Source: Larix sibirica (Eukaryota > Streptophyta > Pinopsida > Pinales > Pinaceae). From it: a stretch of 24,930 nucleotides of DNA. Within the stretch, counting starts at the first letter, position 1. Each line of letters begins with the position of its first letter. The notes beneath the pieces were generated by a model, which was not told the DNA's origin, ran no database searches, and was given only the letters and a program-made list of their open reading frames with translations. Shown one piece after another: positions 20,178 to 24,930 of this stretch. A program made the translations under genes and the position numbers. The stretch covers positions 1 through 24,930 of the forward strand of contig NWUY0300006708.1 in NCBI GenBank assembly GCA_004151065.3. Direction: 5' to 3'.

Positions 20178-21234
20178 GCTTAACGTAGGTCGTGACATGG
20201 GTTAAAAAGAATTGGTGGAGTTGAATATGACTTCGTTGGTTGGCAAGTTTAGCTACAATGCAATGCACAGGAAGGATATTGTCAAATGGGTCACCTGCAC
20301 TTGGGCTCCCATTCTGAACTACTCGCCCACGGTTTCCATCATGGCTAAGGGTTGATTCGGTTTCAAATTCAGAGAGGAAGCACACGCCATGCTGATTTTG
20401 GGTCGCTTATGGCTCAAAGGATCGGGCAGCCTAATGCTACAAAGATGGCATACGGATTTCAATCCTAATCGTGCCACTATCAGGATGCGGCATCTGTGGG
20501 TTTTACTACCCAACTTCCCCTTGGCTATGTGGAACCAAGAAATTTTCGAGGCGGTGGGCAATCGTTTGGGTCGTTTTCTGCATTTGGGCAAGGATGTGCT
20601 CCATGGGGTGAATAAGCGCATTGGACGTATACTGGTTGAGGTCAACATGTCCTTGGGTTTGATAGATGTTCTCCTTATTGAATGGAGGGGGCAACATTTC
20701 TCCCAGACAATTGACTATTGGGGCATCTCTTTTCGATGTGCCAATTGCAAAGTTGTCGGACATCTTTGGCATGACTGTAAGGGGTCGGCTGTGTCGCTGG
20801 ACTCGTCTTCGGTGGAGGAGGGGGATGTCTTTTGGTCCTCTGATGATGGTAGTGACCGTGAGGTGGATGTTGCGGGCACCCTGGACGGCTTCTCCAATGG
20901 TATCTCTGCTCCGGATTCGACGACTTCGAATATTTTGGATCCTTGATGCAAGTGAGGGCTTTATTACTATTTATGGTTGATTTTGGATCGGCGTTTTTGA
21001 TCAGGTCATTACATGTTTATGTGGTCATTTCTTTGGGTATATGTATGGACATATTTTGTCTTCTATTTTAAGATTGACCCATTGTAATTTGGTCAATCTT
21101 TTTTCATGTATTGTTGTTATTTTTGGACAGTTGTTTGTGGACCATGTGATCTTATTTGACTACTAGTTGGTGCTATTGTAACCCATCATACTATTACTCG
21201 TATTAACAGTAAGTACTTTTTTGTGTGAAAAAAA
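20178..21234 (+). mobile_element. Retroposed DUF4283/zinc-knuckle element with A-tail
   Basis: The insertion splits the third unit of the host minirepeat: gaattaatattg on the left, cattgtttttaattg on the right. It ends in a run of seven A (21228-21234). A five-base match (tattg and cattg) may be the remains of a target-site duplication; a longer alternative pairing (20126-20146 with 21233-21253, two mismatches) also exists, so the left edge is uncertain. The coding part is described separately; after its stop there is about 290 bases of T-rich 3' untranslated-like sequence. No reverse transcriptase is present. Confidence 0.6.
20212..20946 (+). pseudogene. DUF4283 and CCHC zinc-knuckle protein, one internal stop
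   Basis: DUF4283 proteins are plant LINE ORF1-type nucleic-acid-binding proteins and their relatives. From the ATG at 20227 the frame reads MTSLVGKFSYNA, then W..APILNYSPTV and, after an in-frame TGA at 20353-20355, FGFKFREEAHAML and RLWLKGSGSLMLQRW. This order (GKF start, FxF strand, W..G...L.L.RW) is the DUF4283 fold. A CCHC knuckle CANCKVVGHLWHDC follows at about 20739-20780. The C-terminal tail is Ser/Asp-rich and ends with a stop at 20944-20946. The frame is otherwise intact for about 240 codons, so decay is mild. The stop may be a substituted Trp codon. No ORF2 follows, so this is either a non-autonomous copy or a retrocopied ORF1-like gene. Confidence 0.75.
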
Positions 21235-21288
21235 CATTGTTTTTAATTGTAATTTCTATTATAATGGATGAAAAAAATATTTAAATTC
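21235..21288. repeat. Host repeat, copy A middle part between two insertions
   Basis: The word aattgtaatttctattata (21244 onward) matches aatgtaatttctattata near 22605 in copy B. It ends in the left target-site duplication of the next insertion, 21276-21288. Confidence 0.6.
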
Positions 21289-22428
21289 TTTTTTTCAACA
21301 CGAAAATAGAGTCATTATTTGATATTCTATTAAATAAAATCAAGATAAAATTTACAAATTGCAACTTGCATTTCTACCAAGATCATAGAAACCGTCTTTG
21401 TCTTTCAAATCATATGCTTATACAGAAAAATTCTTTGTCCAAAGCCTTCATCCAAAATGTTTCCCACAACGGGGATAGACAGCGTTTTCATGATACAAAG
21501 AAACAACAATGCCAAAAATTGAGCTCATATTCTTAAAAAGCAGGATAAAAAGGAGACCACATATTGACAGTAGGAAATCCTCAAATCGTTCTCCATAAAA
21601 ACTAGGACCATGCCTATGTGAAAAAACTCCTCAATTGTCTTCAAAAACTCTCAATTCTTGAAACAACAATTTTATACTTACTATCATATCTTCACGAACA
21701 AATACAAAGAACCGCGCATGAAGTTCCAACACAGGAAACACTAGAAAAAACAAAAATGTAAAGGAATGCCCCAATAAAGATGACCACACCCAATCTAGCA
21801 AGCCTGCATTGAGCTCCTACTAATTAAATTATGATCATAAATCTCTTCAAAGACCAAAAACCCCTCGTAGAGCCACAATGCCTCCTCTGACAAACGATCA
21901 ACATCCAAATTGAAATTCCTATATATATGTTGAAAATGAAGTTCTTTGAAACAACCTTGAAGGAGTTTTACCCTTGCTTTCCATCCTACTAGATTTTGCA
22001 CTGAAAGATCAGCCATCCCTTAAATCCAGTCTATTATAATCCTTGAGTCACCTACCACCCATAGCCTGTCAAATTGCTTAAGGAAAGCAAATTTTAACAG
22101 GACCCAAAGAGCAAGAACATCTGCCCTAGTGTTTATGCCAGCCCCCCTCCCTCCATCTTAATTCTAAAATGGTGAGAATCATTTACTTTCAAAAAGACAC
22201 CAGTACCACAATTCCTTTCCATACCCTGACACACCACATCGAAACAACCAATCGGGGCATCATCCTTGAAGATGGGATCAATCATACATATGGGTGAATG
22301 AGACTTCCCCCTAGAAGGCCCTTCAGGCAGAAGTCTCGGGATATTTTGTGTTACCAACCGCACAATAAGCTTTACCCCTTCAAATAACACTTTGTTCCTA
22401 TGGAGCCAAATATATATTATCTAAATTC
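21276..22428 (-). mobile_element. 5'-truncated LINE with target-site duplication
   Basis: The insertion lies on the minus strand. Its 3' end is at the left, with a run of seven T on the plus strand (21289-21295), equal to a short A-tail. Flanks aatatttaaattc (21276-21288) and attatctaaattc (22416-22428) match at 11 of 13 positions and look like a target-site duplication. Only the C-terminal end of ORF2 is present, as expected for 5' truncation during target-primed reverse transcription. About 500 bases of 3' untranslated-like sequence (21296-21794) carry no open frame of note. Confidence 0.7.
21795..22420 (-). pseudogene. LINE ORF2 C-terminus with RNase H domain, broken
   Basis: RNase H of plant L1-type LINEs removes RNA from the RNA-DNA hybrid. 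The minus-strand reading starts at the truncation point with WLHRNKVLFEGVKL, the linker that usually follows the reverse-transcriptase zinc-binding region. It continues into DDAPIGCFDVVCQG (first catalytic Asp) and TGVFLKV. A frameshift in a run of six C on the plus strand (22142-22147) is followed by INTRADVLALW (the usual catalytic Glu is Asp here) and VVGDSRIIIDWI (GDS Asp). An in-frame TAA lies at 22020-22022. Then come ELHFQHIYRNFNLDVDRLSE and EALWL, the typical C-terminal motif with its Asp. The order and spacing fit the plant RVT_3 type of RNase H. The copy is inactive. Confidence 0.75.
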
Positions 22429-22800
22429 AAACATACATATATTTTTAAAAAAAGATATTGTTGTTATTTTTAACTTTTTTTGGAAAGAGTCAAAAGAAGT
22501 TGAGATGAACAAATTTTCTAAAGGCCTATTGACCCGAACATTGTATCACACATAAATGAGACATGTAAATTACATTGAACTCACATTGTCTCCAATATGT
22601 AGAAATGTAATTTCTATTATACTCTATATTCAATAACATAATTGTCTCCAAAAATGAATAACATAATTGTCTATATTCAAATACATACAAATATATATAC
22701 ACATACATACATACATATATCATGGAAAATATATTATTGTTATTTTTATTTTTTTAGAAAGAAGAAAAAAATAGTTAAAATGAAATATTATTTCGTAGAA
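22429..22800. repeat. Host repeat: end of copy A and full copy B, with microsatellite
   Basis: Copy A resumes at 22429 (aaacatacatatattt) and runs through gatattgttgttatttttaac and ggaaagagtcaaaagaag to about 22510. Copy B (about 22510-22790) repeats the whole series: ggcctattgacc, aacattgtatc, gacatgtaaa, taatttctattata, a tacatacata microsatellite (22680-22718) and attattgttatttttattt followed by agaaagaag. Copy B has no LINE insertions, so it shows the uninterrupted form. The unit length without insertions is about 280 bases. Confidence 0.65.
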
Positions 22801-23626
22801 AACTAGCGAAAACTATACAAACATGTCTATCAACAAACATCCTTTAAAACACATACACATGAATGACTTCAATGACTTATTATACAGCAAACATAACCAA
22901 AAAGCTTTATGTAGTTTGGAACTATAGATCTCAATTCAAAATCTAGGCGGGACCCTTGTTGGTCCTCATTTAAAAGAATCAAAAGGTACCCGAATCAAAT
23001 GATTTACATATGCCTTTGTCCTTGTGGATATGGGGCATCCCCATGTGGATGCCACCCTTTTATGAGCATGTAAGGAATAGACTTTTCCTGTAAAGTAAAA
23101 CCATGCTTCCTTCAAAATTTAATAATGAGTGACTTCTGTCACCTTGGGTTGCGAGTTCAATACATGTTGGGGCGAAGCTCAAGAGTAAAAAGGCAACACA
23201 CTGTCATAATGATAGCTCATGAATCTGACTAGATTGCAACACCATATTAAATAGACATAAAGAGATTTATTTTCTCATTTTTTTTCATTAATAAAAATTG
23301 TTTTAATTAGAGGAAACTTCCAAACCATCCAAAGTAAGGTTAACTGCATCACTTGGGAATAAACTTTGTGAGTTTAGGATAGCTCTAATTTTAGATGTGA
23401 GAATGATTTGCATAACGATAATTGATTGTCAATTGGGTAAACAAGGCCTTAAAAACCAGCAGCCTCCCTCACAGGAAAGAACTACAATCCTCCTCAAGAA
23501 TTTAAACTTAGGTTTTCAACAAAACAACCCTAAAGCCTACCAAGCCTACCACTGACGCACAACCTCAGCACCAAAAGCCTACCAAGTTTAAACTACAATT
23601 CAAACTTTATTGAAAGGGATTAATTG
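22801..23626. other. Intergenic sequence, one weak SINE-like stretch
   Basis: No coding frame is recognised. Near 23150 the sequence cttgggttgcgagttcaat resembles the B box of tRNA-derived SINEs (GGTTCGANTCC-like), but no clear A box, tail or second copy is visible. Otherwise nothing is seen. Confidence 0.35.
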
Positions 23627-23661
23627 ACCACTACTTTAGTGGTAGAGTTCAATTGGACTCT
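23627..23661. repeat. Two adjacent short palindromes
   Basis: The word accacta-ctt-tagtggt (23627-23643) is a perfect 7-bp inverted repeat. It is followed directly by agagttcaattggactct (23644-23661), which is palindromic with one mismatched pair. The pair resembles a bipartite hairpin. No terminator or tRNA assignment is possible. Confidence 0.6.
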
Positions 23662-23689
23662 TGTGACTTTCCAAGGGATTAATCAACCA

Positions 23690-23960
23690 TTATCATTATT
23701 ATATTTGTTTAGTTTAATTATTTATTTTTATTATATTTGTTTAATTTGATTATTTATTTTCATTATAATATTTGCTTAAAGGGATTGATTAACTACTTAT
23801 TTTTATTATTTAGTTTAATTAGCCATTTTCATTATATTTGTTTAGTTTAATTATTTATTTTTAGTATAGTATTTGCTTAAAGGGATTGCTTAACTACTTA
23901 TTTTCATTATTATATGTGATGAGTTTAACTTGATATTTTTATTATAATATTTATTTAGTT
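23690..23960. repeat. AT-rich tandem repeat, period about 101 bases
   Basis: The word gcttaaagggattgattaac at 23774 recurs at 23875 with one change, and the intervening tttgtttagtttaattattt words recur between them. At least two units and partial flanking units are present; an earlier related gggattaatcaacc lies at about 23676. Confidence 0.7.
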
Positions 23961-24930
23961 TTTTTTATATTTAAAAGTATACTTTATGATAATAATAATA
24001 AAAAATTAATAATTTTATTTTTTAGATTTGATGAATTTAATCCAATTTTTCAAATCTTATTTTCTATTGTTTTAGTTATATCTTCTTTCTTAGTTTTTAA
24101 GATTTATTTATATTACTTTATTTTTTTATAATAACCTTTTAATTTCCTTTCGCATGATTTTGATATCACATGTATTGATCATGCTCTACATATGTGCCAC
24201 TTTATCATGAGCTTCGTTCCATGTACCTATGCTATGTGTTTATATCCTCTTATGCACTTGAAATTTTTCTTCAAGTGCTCTTATCATGCTTACCATGTGT
24301 GTTTATTAAAATTAGCCTAAACCACACTTGTATTTGTCATATTTACCTATCTTGCACACATTTGCATTGCATTTTCTTGGCTTTATATTGTGTTCCTTTG
24401 ATACACTTGTGAACCAAGTTGTATCATGAATGCTTTTGTATTAGAGCGTATAATACTAATTATTAATAACTAGTATAGATCCATTGTAAACTCAGATTTA
24501 TCAAGCACTGAGGGATCCAATTTCTTGTAGTTTACCTTTTATTTTTGGTAACATTACGTAAAATTAGTTACATTACATTACGTGACAACATCTCCCCCAT
24601 ACTAATTGTATAGCACCTCATTGCTCTCAATGGAACAATGTTAACAAAGATTTAGTGCACTACTAAGGTTATGGAGTTATAAGTTGTCCACTAAAGTTTA
24701 TTCTCACAACAATTTTTATCACCTAAATCACATGTTGATGTACAAAAGATCAAGACCAAATGTAAATTTCAAATGTTATTTACAAAATATATACTCTTCA
24801 AAACTTTGACAAAAATCCATAAAAACTTGGCCTCTAGGAAATACATATTGAAGCTAGAATTAAAGAATAAATGCATATTTTTTCAATGAGGCTTCATGTA
24901 AAATATAGTGAGCTAAATCTAGCATAAACT
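23961..24930. other. AT-rich intergenic sequence, nothing recognised
   Basis: A short open frame at 24194-24412 (plus) encodes a Cys/Leu-rich peptide with no recognisable family. No repeats, RNA genes or element ends are evident. Confidence 0.5.

Noticed and set aside
20506-20772. Minus-strand frame overlapping the DUF4283 coding region
   Set aside because: It is antisense to a clearly recognisable protein and has no domain of its own.
22680-22718. TACA/TATA tandem run as a CRISPR-like or regulatory array
   Set aside because: It is a simple microsatellite without spacers, in plant-type intergenic sequence.
23100-23220. tRNA-derived SINE
   Set aside because: Only a B-box-like word is visible. 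No A box at the right distance, no tail and no target duplication were found.

Overview
The window looks like nuclear DNA of a seed plant. The one confident host exon encodes the N-terminus of a plant ARG1-type DnaJ protein, and the rest is AT-rich intergenic or intronic sequence carrying decayed Ty3/gypsy-like gag, plant DUF4283 and LINE RNase H remnants. The very long first intron and the style of the gag remnants suggest a large-genome plant, perhaps a gymnosperm; that is inference and no lineage-specific marker was found. No intact protein-coding gene, tRNA, rRNA or CRISPR array is visible, and no operon-like logic applies. A single ambiguous base (N) at 14269 shows that this is draft assembly.

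Layout. 1-1265 is unassigned AT-rich sequence with a perfect 28-bp palindrome. 1266-1615 is a degenerate array of GGGAGC/GCTCCC words. 2040-3650 is a purine-rich, CpG-rich tract packed with GTCGA, possibly the internal part of an LTR element whose end may lie near 3600-3855. 3724-8226 is copy 1 of a 4.5-kb duplicated segment. 8224-8363 is a 62-bp tandem repeat that starts at the end of that copy. About 8600-13250 holds old retroelement debris with a recognisable gag pseudogene, internal tandem duplications and a weak protease-like region. 13310-14268 is AT-rich. 14270-18773 is copy 2 of the duplication, beginning one base after the N.

Copy 2 runs directly into the first coding exon (minus strand, 18773-18909) of an ARG1/ARL2-like DnaJ gene. 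The duplicated segment is therefore the 5' part of that gene's first intron. Copy 1 has the same intron sequence but stops matching exactly at the exon 1/intron 1 junction, so exon 1 is absent there. A CpG-rich promoter-like region lies upstream of exon 1, to about 19440.

19740-22800 is a host repeat region interrupted by two retroposons: a DUF4283/zinc-knuckle ORF1-type insertion (about 20178-21234, plus strand) and a 5'-truncated LINE with an RNase H domain (about 21289-22415, minus strand) that carries a short A-tail and a probable 13-bp target-site duplication. 22800-24930 is AT-rich with a 101-bp tandem repeat and nothing else I can support.

The observations most worth following are the near-identical duplication that starts at an N, the abrupt change in divergence inside it, and the coincidence of its other end with a splice junction. 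These could mean an assembly error, an unmerged haplotype, or a real duplicated and disrupted gene copy. I found no convincing new molecular system.
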